Assembly: GCA_015179045.1 (NCBI GenBank)
Contig: WHUZ01000001.1
Coordinates: forward strand, 62,001 to 126,000
Reading direction: 5' to 3'
DNA from: Kalaharituber pfeilii
Taxonomy: Eukaryota; Ascomycota; Pezizomycetes; Pezizales; Pezizaceae
Length of the DNA: 64,000 bases
In this document: one piece after another, positions 10,882-22,225 of the stretch
Numbering within the stretch: the stretch's first letter is position 1
Layout: every line of letters starts with the position of its first letter
The notes under the pieces: generated by a model
Seen by the model: only the letters and a program-made list of their open reading frames with translations
What the model was told of the DNA's origin: nothing
Databases searched by the model: none
Position numbers and translations under genes: made by a program

Positions 10882-11180
10882 ATTTCAGCGCGTCTCCTCG
10901 GGAAAAAAAAAAAAAAAAAAAAAAAAAAAGAAAAAATGAAGAAAGAAAAAGAATATGTTGAGATATCCTCTGTCCGCTCAGGAAAGGATGAAATCCCCAC
11001 CGTCATCACTCCACCCTTCTCATCAGTTCCACCAGTGGGATCGGATCGCCTTCCTTGCCTGCCCGCCATTTTCTTGTTGCCTCCTCCCCCTGGCTACCAT
11101 TTCCTCCACGGCCGCACCTGGTGCAGGTGTGTGCCATTGCCTCCACACCATTGGAAGTCCGGACCGTGTTAACTGTCCTC
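10760..11180 (-). mobile_element. LINE 3'-end fragment, decayed
   Basis: On the minus strand the fragment contains a degraded end of ORF2 (KMAGRQGRRSDPTGG region, near 11000-11069) followed by the family-1 tail (accgccctatgggctat at about 10795-10811). Two long A runs (about 10848-10878 and 10902-10929) interrupt the 3' untranslated part. The phrase between them, caatttcagcgcgtc, recurs inverted at 11880-11930. No TSD could be fixed. Confidence 0.65.
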
Positions 11181-11705
11181 AGTCTCGAACCAAACTGTCC
11201 TTAGCCGTATCAAGTATGCATGTTTAGATTCAAAGCTGATTTGGGCAGGTATAGGGACCGTGCTTTTAAGTTGATGTATGTTGGCATGCAGTTAGCCATA
11301 GTATGCCAACCTCAGAGAATCTAATCATGGAACTTAGAATGGATTTTGAATACGTTGCAAAAAGTGCTCCTGCTGGCGACTCAGACTGCACAGCGGTGCA
11401 TCTGGACGAGCGAGTTCATACGGTCAGCTGTACGTCTGGATGGAGCTGTGCAGTATCCTTGTAAAGAGAGCAGTCCTCTGGCCTTAAGGACCCATCCGCT
11501 GAATGGCGGCATGGCAAAACGAGAAGCTTCTTTAGAATAAGGGGTAGCTACTGGCGAAAATCAGGGTGTCAATACCTAGTGATTCAGAACTATTATATGG
11601 CCCTTTGGTCGATATTACAGACGTTTACATTCATAAGCCAAAGTCATAGTAATTCAAAAGCAAAACTCTGCTGACATATTTACTACACTTCAGTGTCAGG
11701 CCCTA
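11181..11705. other. Unassigned stretch
   Basis: No gene, repeat end or RNA was recognised. Confidence 0.4.
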
Positions 11706-11817
11706 GGTTACATGGTTGCCCTGCTATGACGAACAGCTGCAAGCGGGGTTACGTGATATAATAATATAAAAAAAAAAAAAAAAAATAAAAATAAAAATAA
11801 AAAAAGGTTACATGGTT
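11706..11817 (+). mobile_element. Family-2 micro-retroinsertion with 12-bp TSD
   Basis: The insert at 11718-11805 starts gccctgctatgacgaac, contains gcggggttacgtgat and ends in a long A tract with interspersed T. It is bracketed by ggttacatggtt (11706-11717 and 11806-11817). The start matches other family-2 copies. Confidence 0.9.
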
Positions 11818-11854
11818 TATGTATCTAGTCTTGGCTGGTCCGAGGCTTGGCCTC

Positions 11855-11857
<3 letters not shown>

Positions 11858-11893
<36 letters not shown>

Positions 11894-11979
11894 GACGCGC
11901 TGAAATTGATTTATTTTTGTTTATCTCATTATTTCCTTTGTACTTGGTCTGTAATAGCCCATAGGGCTGTATACTCGTA
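11858..11979 (+). mobile_element. LINE tail fragment cut by a MITE
   Basis: A T run of about 33 is followed by gacgcgctgaaattgattt and the family-1 tail core (tagcccatagggctgtata). This matches, inverted, the fragment at 10800-10900. The tail stops at the TA where the next MITE begins, so the MITE probably landed in or beside it. Confidence 0.6.
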
Positions 11980-12428
11980 CTCGCTGATCCAAAAAGTATT
12001 CGGACACTACATGTTGCATACGAGCTATGCGCTGTTAGGAATAACATGATATGCAACATTCGCTCTCATGCGGGTATAGAATTCGAATGTATCTAGGTAC
12101 CTAAGTATACATCGAAACGCCTAAAATACACTGCTGATGGCAAATTGAATGTCTTCACTTTACAGTCCTGTATCTCCCTAATTTTCTTGGCCATCCTTTT
12201 TTAAACTAAATCCACATTACCTATCTCACGAGAGGAGCCACATGACCATTCCTTAATACAAGGTAACAGTTGCATACTGCGCCATTCTCAAAAGCGCATA
12301 CTGGTCAGTAAAATATGTATTCGGACAGGGTACTAATGCACATTATGCGCTATGTCCGAATACATATTTTACTAGCTAGTGGTGCGTATGCATTATGCAG
12401 TGTCTGAATACTTTCTGAATCAGTGCCC
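11980..12428. mobile_element. Tc1/mariner-type MITE, 449 bp, with palindromic interior
   Basis: TIRs of about 37 bp: the left reads tgatccaaaaagtattcgga and the right is its diverged reverse complement (ctgaatactttctgaatca). TA lies outside both ends (11978-11979 and 12429-12430). The interior contains a second strong inverted repeat, taaaatatgtattcggacag against its complement at about 12310-12372. There is no transposase frame. Confidence 0.8.
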
Positions 12429-12430
12429 TA

Positions 12431-12800
12431 GCGACTACGACGAGATAATTACATAAAACTAAAACAAAACTGGATAACAATATTGCAAAACCCTCCCATG
12501 GCCTCCCCAAGCCTCGGTATTGGATCTACCATTTTGATAACGGGGATTGACATCTGTTTATACCTTTACAGTTAGATCAATCGCAAGGTGTACTACCAGA
12601 GAATGCACTTCATCGAGGGGTCGGATGGAGATCGGCCCTTTATATTCTAATGTCCAGAATTCTTGATTGTATAATACTCTTCATACGCTTGTCTGCAATG
12701 ACCCCCACTCCCAGATCTCGCTAAAAATCTGTAAAATTGATAAGCTTCGGTGGAGCCCTGCTAGGATCATCCGCGTGGATCCCCAACAAGTATCCCTTTG
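12431..12800. other. Unassigned stretch
   Basis: No gene or repeat boundary was recognised. Confidence 0.4.
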
Positions 12801-12966
12801 GGTGAAACCTCGCCTAATTTCAATGTCATTTGATTAACCAGAAAAATGCTATCACTTTACCAAGAATCTCATAGAAAACTATTGAGCGCACAGATATCTG
12901 GAGGGTTCTAGTCAATAGCTCCGCAAGTTTGATTCTCATTGACATCAAATTAGGCGAGGTTTCACC
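12801..12966. mobile_element. Short inverted-repeat element, 166 bp
   Basis: The ends are near-perfect inverted repeats starting ggtgaaacctcgcctaattt and extending to about 30 bp. The central 100 bp has no coding capacity. No clear TSD was found, so it could be a MITE or a simple hairpin. One copy was seen. Confidence 0.6.
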
Positions 12967-15100
12967 ACCCAATGGTAGAGACCCTACGGAATAGAGTGAA
13001 AATATGTTCCCGGCGAGACAAAACACCTTCCCATGTGCTGTGGCGAATGTAAAGCGTGCTATTGTGATCATTCACCTTCCGGACATCTGCACGTGTGCTT
13101 AGAGCCGGCGCCGGGTCGTGTTTGGATATCAGAGCGCTAGGTCTCAACCACAAGGCTAAATTGAGTGAACATTAAGGCTAGAAAGCCCCACCGTTGTGAC
13201 TTATCAGTTGGACGAGATAAGAAAGCTTACCATCTAGAACGCAAGGTGTAACAGAAGCAACTCAGCATACATTTGTCAACCGATCCCTGCCTACTGCTGT
13301 ACTGGCCATGAAACCAGTTGGGGAATTCAGGTAACGTTGCAGCTATTTGTTTATAAGTTTCGTCTTTCGGCCGGACTGCACTTATACGGACTGCCTGGCA
13401 AATTATTCCAGTAGCAATTGACTTAAAGTGACCATATGCAGCGTGTCATGCATGACAAATTATTCGAGAGCCATGTATATGACTTTACTGGACAGGCCAT
13501 AGTGATATATATTGACACTCAGTATATGATGTGGCATACCACGTCAAGAAGATGAACTCTATGCTGTAGGAGAGCGTGAATACCTCTGACGTCGTTGTGG
13601 GGTGAAGTCTGTATTGGCATCTGCACTGATAGATAGAAATGAGGTTCAGCCTTCCATCGTGTCATCTGGCTGGGTCTAGCAGCCTGATACAGTAACACTC
13701 CCAGTGAACAATTCGAGATACTCTTTTAGGGTCGTAGGTCATCAAGAACACGCTATTTCGATTCTAGCTTCAAGACGCAACTGCGTCTATATGCAGAGCT
13801 TTCGGTATCTGCAAAGCGAGTCCAGATCCACCAAAATGCGCTCAGCAGTCAACGGCTCGGATGCTGTCCGTGTTTGGTGTTCTACGTACGTCACTTAGTG
13901 TACCGCTGGCATTGGATTTGTGGCTCCTTGCCAATGCGTTTGAACCAAACCACAGCAAGAACAATCGTGGGCACTTATCAGGAGGCACCTGAAGCTGCAA
14001 GGTATCAAGAGTGGAGCCAGGCCATGATGTGTAGTCTCCCAGCGAGTGAGCATCAACTATTAGTTTGTCGCTTTTCCAGCTATTCTAATTAAGTAGTTGT
14101 AGCACTTGTTCCCCTCTGGTCAGGTAAATGAATGGTGGCACTTGCAAGTGCTTACAATTGGATAATTGTGACAACTTGAAGCCCACACCGCCAGCTTAGA
14201 ATTAACGTGCTCGTCTAGGAGCAGCAATCCAGACTAAGGCTTAGGGCGTCAGACACTGAGCAAATGTACCCACGATATTGTAATCTACACCTAGTACTTT
14301 TTGATCATTCCATGCTATGCGAAGTCATTGGGCGCACTGCAACCATATGTGCTGAAGCTAAGTCTACCAATGCCTTTTAGAGAAAAAATCTCTGTCAATT
14401 CAAGCTACCAATGCCGAATGATTCCTCGATCCTCACTGTTCCCACTAGCATATAGCGATATCCTAACAGACTGTACTACTATGACTAAGAGGACTTCCCC
14501 TTATCCACCTTTCCCTGATAGTGATCAATGAGAGTTACAACTCTCCAACAAATTTCAGAGCCTGTTTATCGCCGCATGAAGTGGCCTCGGTCAGAATCCG
14601 AGTACCATTTTACTCTAGGTCGCCACACTATGGCAGGGGAAGAGCAAGGTAAGGTCAGCCAGCAATAACGAAGCGTTCCCTCTCCAGTTCCCCCAATTTT
14701 TTTCAAAACAAGAAGAAAGGAAAAAAGAAAGCAGAAAAAAGAAAAAAAAGATAATCGACGTTCATACCAAGTTTTGATGTGCATTTACCGTAGACATGCA
14801 TGCAGCTGCTGCAACTACCGGAGAGTCTTCAGTATTGTTTTGAGTGGTACATCTCATTGTGATTACTTCTGCACTCAGTAATTGATCCATTGAAGTGATG
14901 ACGGCAACTCTTTTAGGCGCCAGAAACTAGCAAACTTTGGAGATATTCGACCACTGCTTAGTGCAAACAAAAAGCAAGAGCGTCACTGAAATTCGGTTCG
15001 AGTTGAACAAAGCATTCCACGATATTCAAATCGGAGAACTTCAGATGACTTTGGAACGATTAACCCCGATATGCACTAGGTTGGTTCACTGCTCTCGTGC
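12967..15100. other. Unassigned intergenic stretch
   Basis: Several 60-80 codon frames occur on both strands, but none shows domains, splice-supported extension or biased composition. No TIR, LTR or poly(A)-TSD signature was found. Confidence 0.4.
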
Positions 15101-15113
15101 CCAAATTCTCTCT

Positions 15114-15149
<36 letters not shown>

Positions 15150-15277
15150 CAGTGCTCGCATGCCGCCCTATGGGCTATGGCGAGGTGTAGTTACATGATA
15201 AGATAAACGGTTGTGTAGTCAAGGAAATAAAAATGATAAGAATGATACAGGCTCTGTCTCCCCTAACCAAATTCTCT
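15101..15277 (-). mobile_element. 5'-truncated LINE tail with 11-bp TSD
   Basis: The insert at 15112-15266 begins with a long T run and continues atatcagtgctcgcatgccg, then ccctatgggctatggcgagg plus about 90 bp of LINE 3' untranslated sequence. It is flanked by ccaaattctct (15101-15111 and 15267-15277). Only the 3' end of the LINE was copied. Confidence 0.85.
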
Positions 15278-16295
15278 TGTTCCCCACGGTTGGCCCTATT
15301 CTATGAATGCTGCAGGACCTATACACAGGCGTATCTGGTATCTCGGGGAGTGACCTAACAGATTTACATCAAGGAAATTCTTCAGCCAAATCCCCTTGCT
15401 TCCGCTAATTGTGACTTTCTCTCAAACTCTCCTTGCATCGTTCCCTGATGACTGTATCTAGTAAACCCCCTAGTGAGTTGTACAAATCGTTTTCGCTCCG
15501 CTCACTGTTTTGGGATGTTGTTGCCTTTCGGCATTGTGGGTGATATTTGTCCATAAACTGCGTAAACGAGTGGGCCGCAACTATCCCTTTTCGAACGGTG
15601 TATCGCAACTTTTGTGAAGGGCATGCTGATGGCCGCTCCCGAGGGGGTGCCAATACTTGCTTCTGTGCGGCTGTAATGGACCGTTTGCCGTGACCAGTTG
15701 CCTCAGAGTGATCATGAGGCTGGCGGCCATGTCACCCGTGCGCTCGTTTCAATGGCCGTTAATCAATATATCCATGATATGGAGCATACTAGAATATTGT
15801 GGACTTGGAGGCAGCAGTTTGCACATCACGGGCGGGGCATGCGGGGCGTCTACGAGGCTGAACCAGATGTCCGCTTCCCAAGCTCGCGCCCACTGAATGG
15901 CCTTACAATCCGTGTGAGAGGGCCTGAGAGCACCCCGATGATCAGACTGCATGCTAGGCTAGCACGGCGCCATAAAAGGTCTAGGCTACTATTTGCCATA
16001 TTGAGAGAGCACGACTGATCACAAAAGGCGCTCAATACTAAACGCCCGAGTGATGGATGATTGTGGGTCATTACTAACTTGTGAAAGCCGCTGCAGAGAA
16101 TGAGAAGCAGACGTCTAGACCAGAGAATTCTTATAACTCAAGGACCTGCTCATCTGCCTTGAATCCGACAGCAACCGGGCCGTCCTTCGAAAGCCACTCG
16201 GTAAGCCAACTATAATTACCCCTGCCACCGGCGAGGCCTTCTAGTTAGAACAGCGTTCGACTTGTTACCCCCGAGTTTGACTACTACGCACAAAG
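15278..16295. other. Upstream region of the SANT-like gene; unassigned open frames
   Basis: A minus-strand frame of about 106 codons without a Met start (about 15405-15720, including SQKLRYTVRKGIVAAHSFTQ) and overlapping plus-strand frames (about 15698-16018) are present. Neither has a recognisable domain or supporting splice sites. One could be a remnant of a gene. The promoter of the gene at 16296 should lie within the last few hundred bases, but no motif is distinctive. Confidence 0.3.
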
Positions 16296-17472
16296 ATGCG
16301 CAAAACAGCAACTGGCACCAATAACGATGCACCGGAGCTCTTGCTCGGCGTTGGCTATCAAGTTGCATTCCACAATGTCAACTATTTCACCAACTTTGGA
16401 CAGAGCAATAGCCCAATAGTCTATCAGCCCACTATAAACCCTCAATTCCTTCCCTACCAAGAGATTTCTTATGGTGAGGACAGCCTATCATTTGCATTCA
16501 GCCCAGAAGCAGATTCTGGAATGATGATAGAAACCGCAAAATCCGAATTCCATCTTAATCCCATGAAGCATGATTTAGTGAAGTCAGAGCCAGTGGATGC
16601 GCCTGACACACTTTTGAACGTGAGACACCAGTGAATTGAGTTTATTTGTCTTCAAAACTCGAAAAACAAAGATTCTAACTCAGGAGCTAGAAATACTCAT
16701 TGTCTGAAGCCGCTGACATCCTGGGTGGCCATGGTCATTCTATGGGACTTGTCTCCAACTCTTACACACCGCCAATCTCTCCGGCCCAGCCACGGCAAGT
16801 TCAATTGTCACCAAGGATGATTCCATTCTTCCCGAACAAGATGAAAAGAAGCAGAGGTTGTGGCCAGTCAGCTGTCTCAGCATCAAGCAAGAGATTGCGT
16901 TCGGCCGGTCCCCAGAAACTTGGGAACGTTGAGAAGCTCTTGCTGGACTTACGAGATAAGAAGAAGATGGCCTGGAAAGATTGCGCTGGCGCAGTTATCA
17001 AAGAGACAGGCAAAGAGATCAAAGTGCCAGCGTTGCAGATGCGTTTAAAAAGGTGCAAGGAACGATTTGTGGTTTGGGAACAAACTGATGTAAGTCTACC
17101 GCTATAAACTGCCATTCATTCAGCACACGAGCCGTGATAGGCCGGAAGGACGGCTCGCGGCCAGCTTCACATCTACTAGGTGTTAAGGATTGCTCTAATT
17201 TGCACTGTGAATTTTACTAACTTGAATGCGCCTGGTCACAGATTGAGCGCTTACAAGAGGCAGCACAACAAGTAGAGAATAGAATTCAGAAGAAGCGTTT
17301 GGAATGGATAGCAGAGGAGATGATGGCATTGGGCTCTGCGAAAAAATATTCACCTGCTTCCTGTGATAAGAAACTTAAGGAGTTGGCCGCCACAGCCGTG
17401 GCGCTCTCTCGTGTTTCTCCGCCCTCGACCCAAGCCTGTCACAATTTCAGAAGGCTCGCCGCTAGTCCCTAG
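16296..17472 (+). CDS. SANT/homeodomain-like putative DNA-binding protein
   Basis: Three exons (16296-16619, 16691-17089, 17242-17472) encode 317 residues. Introns of 71 and 152 bp are phase 0, with GTGAGA..CTAG and GTAAGT..CACAG ends; splicing removes the internal stops. The N-terminal 180 residues are polar and probably disordered, with a basic patch (NKMKRSRG) that may act in nuclear import. From about residue 186 to 290 lies a helical domain (NVEKLLLDLRDKKKMAWKD, then VPALQMRLKRCKERFVVW, IERLQEAA and SCDKKLKEL). It resembles a domain of uncharacterised ascomycete proteins with SANT/Myb-like helices, in which VPALQMR is the conserved core; I recall this family rather than having searched it. 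The role is probably transcriptional. The ATG chosen is the first in frame. A tiny extra upstream exon cannot be excluded. Confidence 0.75.
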
Positions 17473-17701
17473 ATCGACAAAATTCAAAGCTCCAGTTGTA
17501 GCACTACCGGTTCTGGTAACCGCAGCCCAATGCCGCTGGTGATACGCTAGGACAGCATGACATTCAGATTAACATCGCCCAAGGATAACTATTTCATGTA
17601 TACACGCTTACTCTCGATTCTTTCTTCTCGGTTTCTATAATTTTGGCCCCCTGTATACCTCTGTGCTCTTCGTATCTTTTGATATCTCTCCCTCCGGATC
17701 C

Positions 17702-17736
<35 letters not shown>

Positions 17737-17822
17737 GCTCTCATTCATGGCTTTGGGAACTTGCTTCTCAGCACTTGCCTTGAACTCTGGGTTGTAATTT
17801 GTGATATATTTAGATTATGCCG
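17473..17822. other. Downstream region of the SANT-like gene with a long T tract
   Basis: The 3' flank contains pyrimidine-rich sequence and a T run of about 31 near 17705-17735. Unlike other T tracts in this window, no TSD brackets it, so its origin is unresolved. Confidence 0.4.
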
Positions 17823-17888
17823 CATACACATGGATTTTTTTTTTTTTTTTTTTTATATCATTAATCGCATGCCACATACACATGGATT
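17823..17888 (-). mobile_element. Family-1 micro-retroinsertion, 38 bp, 14-bp TSD
   Basis: The insert at 17837-17874 is a T run followed by atatcattaatcgcatgcca, the last bases of the LINE tail. Perfect copies of catacacatggatt flank it (17823-17836 and 17875-17888). The copy was truncated inside the 3' arm of the tail hairpin. Confidence 0.9.
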
Positions 17889-18927
17889 GTTGTCTCAACT
17901 TTGTCTCGTTTTCGGGTGCATTGGATTCGTTACACTGTTGTTTACTACTTTTTTTTCCCTGTTTCTATGCATCCTCTATACTTACGACTTTGGGTTTTTG
18001 AGTGCGGATCTATGCTTTGTTGCTGTTGTTGCATTTGTTGACTTGCTTTTTCTATTGTTGTCGTTCGAATGGTCTACACAGGTTTTAAGGTAATATCCTT
18101 GTGATTTGGGCCGGCAATTGACGTGTTCGCAGGCATTTTGGTTAACGTGTTCTGTTTGATAGAGATTCTTGTTATTTTCTTCTTTGACGTGACAGTAAGA
18201 TTGGTGTAGAAGGGGGCAAAGCTATTTGGCTCGGATACGCGCAGCCTAATAGTAGCACAAGTGGCTTGGGGAGCACATATTGTATGTGGGTATGAGCACA
18301 GGGAATTGGGTGGCACTGCAAAACTGGGGACGAATTAGGTTGTCAACTGTGGGGATCTCACGCAACTGTGGGCTTTCTATTTTCAATCCAGGTTAAGGTA
18401 GCTGAGGATTGTGTTAGAATATAGTCATAAACATATCATAACGTATGTAAGGGTAGGGGCATTTCCTGGCTATTCCCTTTGTAGATGCAAACAAATCAGT
18501 TCTTGCATTTGAAGTTTTCATAGCTTTCAATAAAATATGTATATCAATAGATAATAACTCCAAAGTCAACCTGTATCAAGTGGCCGAAGGAATTGCAATA
18601 CTACATGAACGATTTCATGTCAAGCTATGCCCTAGTACCCAGTCTAAAAGGTCAGGGTACATAATTAGTACCAACTGTATCACTTGTGCAACCGTATGAC
18701 TCTTGTATAACATTGACAGCAGGAGAGGACCTGGTCAAATTGAGAATCCTAATCTATCGTACCTTCCAGCAGCTGCTTGGAAGATTCTAAAGTTATGTTA
18801 CTCAAAGTCTTAACCCTCGGTTACGCACTGTAGAAAAGTACCCGCATCTACACGTCACGTTTGGCCTCTTTAGGCTAGTTGATCGACATTACAGCGGGTA
18901 GCGTTGCTTGCCCGTGAGCGGTGTAAC
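17889..18927. other. Unassigned stretch
   Basis: T-rich first part (17930-18060), then mixed sequence. No gene or repeat boundary was recognised. Confidence 0.4.
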
Positions 18928-18929
18928 TA

Positions 18930-19680
18930 CAGTCAGACCTTGCTATAATGAACCTCGCTATAGTGAAAACCTACAATTTAACCTTGCTATAATGAAATCA
19001 CACCAAATAGTGTAATGAAAAAAAATCTAGAGGAAGTTATTTTTATCTACATACAAATTGTTCTTGCTATAATGAAAAGATGCTCATGAAACCCATAGAA
19101 ACCCCCCTGCTACTGCCTTGCCTCCTGCGCACGAGTGATTCTTGAGCAGCCCAGAAAACAGCAACTATGTCGCTAAGCACTAGAGGTTGGTTTAAACCAG
19201 GTTGTGAGTGTCTGTTGCTTCCAGGTATATTGCTGGTATAATTCTCGCCGCTGGCTAGTAGATATCTCGACTGTTAGAGCTCTGATCACGGAAGTCAATC
19301 TACAGTGACCCGTGAAAAGTCTTGGGGATTCGGCAATATTGGGGCAAGTGTATCATGCAAGCCTAATCCCCAAGTCCTTTTACGGGTCACTATACTATTG
19401 ATTTACTTTTGATTTATATTTTTCTCCCACTATCACTGCTCCTTACATTTCTATTTCCATTCCTAATCATCACTACTACCACCGTCCCATTCGAATTGAT
19501 TTCTTAATGTGGCTATTTCCATTACTAGTAAGTCTTAATTAGTAGCCGAGCTCAGCAAGGCTCACGAACTCAGCTGCCAAGACTATATGACTAATTTTCC
19601 ACAATTTTCTATACTGAAAACCTTGCTAAGTGAAAACAAAGGGCCGAATTTTATGTATTCATTATAGCAAGGTCTGACTG
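18930..19680. mobile_element. pogo-type MITE, 751 bp, perfect TIRs
   Basis: The two ends share perfect inverted repeats of more than 20 bp starting CAGTCAGACCTTGCTATAAT. TA flanks each end (18928-18929 and 19681-19682). Subterminal repeats of ttgctataatgaaa lie inside the left arm. There is no transposase. A smaller MITE is nested at 19303-19392. The TIR sequence is related to that of the element at 39781-39972. Confidence 0.9.
19303..19392. mobile_element. Nested 90-bp MITE with TA flanks
   Basis: The ends are CAGTGACCCGTGAAAAGTCT and the reverse complement of TAGTGACCCGTAAAAGGACT, with similarity of about 27 bp running through cttggggatt. TA lies on both sides (19301-19302 and 19393-19394). 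At 90 bp it is almost all TIR. It lies inside the 751-bp pogo-type MITE, so it is the younger of the two. Confidence 0.8.
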
Positions 19681-19885
19681 TACCGCGCACTGTTTTATGT
19701 GCAAGATCGGGTTTACCTTGGCAAATAATATAAGCTTGAACTTTGACTTAGGGATGCCTAACCAGTATTAATTGGTAGAGGGTTGACGATCACTCGCCTT
19801 TCGCCGACACACGTGGTTTGAAAGGATACTGTATTGTAGAAGGAGAAAAGGCCCTGAAAACGTAGTACGAGAACACCTGAAAACA

Positions 19886-20277
19886 ACACGGACGTCCTTG
19901 AAATACCCATCTAGCTTTTTAAATAGTACTAAGTATGTCTTTACCATGACAACAACACTGACTAGTCTACTTAGTGACACTACAGCACGTTAGAAACACA
20001 TGACCAGTGTTTATAGAAAGTATCATCCTTGAATTCTAATTATTGTATATAAGAACTATTGTGAAAAATGTATCCTATATATATAAGTATAAACAAAATG
20101 AACTATATCATTATTTGACAGAGAACTGTATGAATTTTATACATTATTTATTGAGTATATAGAGGTCATAGATGTAGAAATACTCAGAACGGGTTGATAA
20201 AAGGGTTAATGCTCTCTTGCAGCTAAGACATACTTGATTTAAAAAACTAGATGGGTATTTCAAGGAAGTCCGTGTTC
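19886..20277. repeat. Inverted repeat pair, possible TIR element
   Basis: The arm at 19886-19942 (acacggacgtccttgaaata, continuing to agtatgtctt) is repeated inverted at 20224-20277 with about 85-90 percent identity. Weaker similarity extends outward toward ccctgaaaa. The 280 bp between has no frame. End points and TSD could not be fixed. Confidence 0.6.
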
Positions 20278-22168
20278 TTTTCAGGGTATAAAAAACATTT
20301 TCTCATTGTAAGAGACACCCTGAAAGAGACTGCGGCGATCGCGCTATGCAGCGTCCAATAACCGAGGGCACCAAATACTCGAGTTCAGAAATTTGAAAGT
20401 TGAAAAATGCATATTCTGTGAACACTATCAATGTAGTATGTGCAAGAACTAGTGTATAAACTGCTGATGACCATCTGGTAAACTGGCAATATATTCTAAA
20501 TAAAGTCTTGTGGGTAACTTGCGGGCTTGTATTGTAGATTGATTATCATGTAAACAAGATCCTGTAATTAGCCCGATCACTTGTTTCCAGTAGAAATTCT
20601 AGATGAGTACGGAATTTCTGCGTTAAGTTACAAGAAGTTTCCCCATACCCGTTCTCAGGCCTCCAACCCCTCAGCTGAATAGGCACGTGCACTATGCTTA
20701 AACACGCCAGTGATAACGAAGCTCGGCACCCGACCTTTCAGCTTAAACACCTATCGTAAAGGACTAGCCTCGGCTTAAAAGTGACTATTAGCCGTATAAA
20801 GTGTGCTGTTGTATTTGTGACCGAATTCGAAGGAATATATATGGGCGCGTCTAAATACGTATACTACTACTTGGTTCAAATTGATCTACTCTTAATCCTA
20901 TAGCATATGCACTGCTGTTTCCGCCCCAACAAAGAGGATTAGAAAGTATGGAAAGTGTGGGAAGTCAGCGTCACATGCAACAATGATTCATTTCACGGGG
21001 AGCACTTGCTCCACACCTTTTTCTTGGTCGGAAAAACCACTGAAGTACAAACAGTGGGACATGATTGCTGATGTAAGTAGGCTTCTCAATGGGAAGGCCG
21101 CGTCGGAAGGCGGTTTTCTTCGCGCAGGATTAAGCCTTAGGTCGTTCGCTGCGAACGAGAACATGGTGGTTGGTGATACAAGTAGGATATATAAAAATGT
21201 ATTGGACAAGGACTAGCACTAGCAGTCTTTTATTGTGCCCTAGGTTTCCTAGATACACTGGTATGATAGCGTTAGTATCATAAGATTGGTCAAAACTTCG
21301 CGTTCGTACTTTGTAGTCTCATCTAAGGTTCATGAACTAATTTAAATAACATGGGACTGGCATCATGTCATTACTGTGTCGGACGGTTCAATGGGATAGC
21401 TAAACCTAAGTTAGCAAAATCTGTTCAGAATTCAAGCAAAAGGCTGTTGATGCCAAGGCGCGCATTGGTAAGTGCTATTAGATGCCTCACGCAGACACTT
21501 GGATTCAAGGAAGCAAAAGGCACTTTATGGCATGTGGCACGCAGCAAGCCAGGTATCTCAGGCACTGATTAGCAGTTCACACACTCTGATTAACGGAAAA
21601 CTGTGACCACAGACACCATTACTAGCAGCGCCGGGAAATTTCATTCCAGCGTTGTATATATTACACATCTATTGTTTTATGAAGATAGCTTGTGTTTCTC
21701 TAGTTCTAGCCATGATGTGCGAATTGCGTATTGGAGGCAATCCATTGCGGCTTTTTCGGGGTATCTTTCATTAACCGTATGCAGCCTTCTGGACTATGAC
21801 GGGGAAAGATTGAAAAAAAGAATATCACATAGCCCCGCTTGCAGCTGTTTGTCATTGCAGGAGAGACGAGGCATGACTAACGCGGGTGAAAAGTTATGTA
21901 CACACAAAGAACCGCCTCCTTGAATTTTTCCACCTTTCTCCGTCAGGCGCAGGCCACAGGCCTGACCAGAAGGGTCACTAGCCCGTATGAACGATAACTA
22001 TCGATATGGAGAGTTGTTCTCGTGCCAAATCATGCCCCCAATACTATTTACGTCTTATGGAGAGTACTAGTATTATTATGGCACTTGTCTTCTCCTACAT
22101 CACTGGCGAGCGCCGTGGGTTACTAATAGTTTTGTTTTCTCTTATTTCCTATTAGTCCGTTTGTATTT
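20278..22168. other. Unassigned stretch with one family-2-like fragment
   Basis: At about 21812-21852 (minus strand) the family-2 core (tagccccgcttgcagctgtt) occurs without a T run or TSD, so it is an old, eroded copy. Short frames at 20983-21216 and 21603-21923 have no identifiable domains. Confidence 0.45.
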
Positions 22169-22225
22169 AACCTCGTCATAGACCGTGGGCGGAACACAAT
22201 TAATGACAATAAGGGAAAAAACAAG
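22169..22225 (+). mobile_element. Eroded family-1 LINE tail
   Basis: The sequence aacctcgtcatagaccgtgg followed by gcggaacacaattaatgac and an A-rich stretch matches the family-1 tail with several substitutions. No TSD was found. Confidence 0.5.

Noticed and set aside
10760..11220. TSD for the LINE fragment based on gtatcaa
   Set aside because: Seven bases with one copy overlapping the MITE boundary is too weak to call.
15405..15720. Minus-strand open frame of about 106 codons near the SANT-like gene
   Set aside because: No Met start, no recognisable domain and no supporting splice sites; plus-strand frames overlap it equally well.
17705..17735. T31 tract as another poly(A) retroinsertion
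   Set aside because: No direct repeat brackets it and no LINE tail sequence adjoins it.
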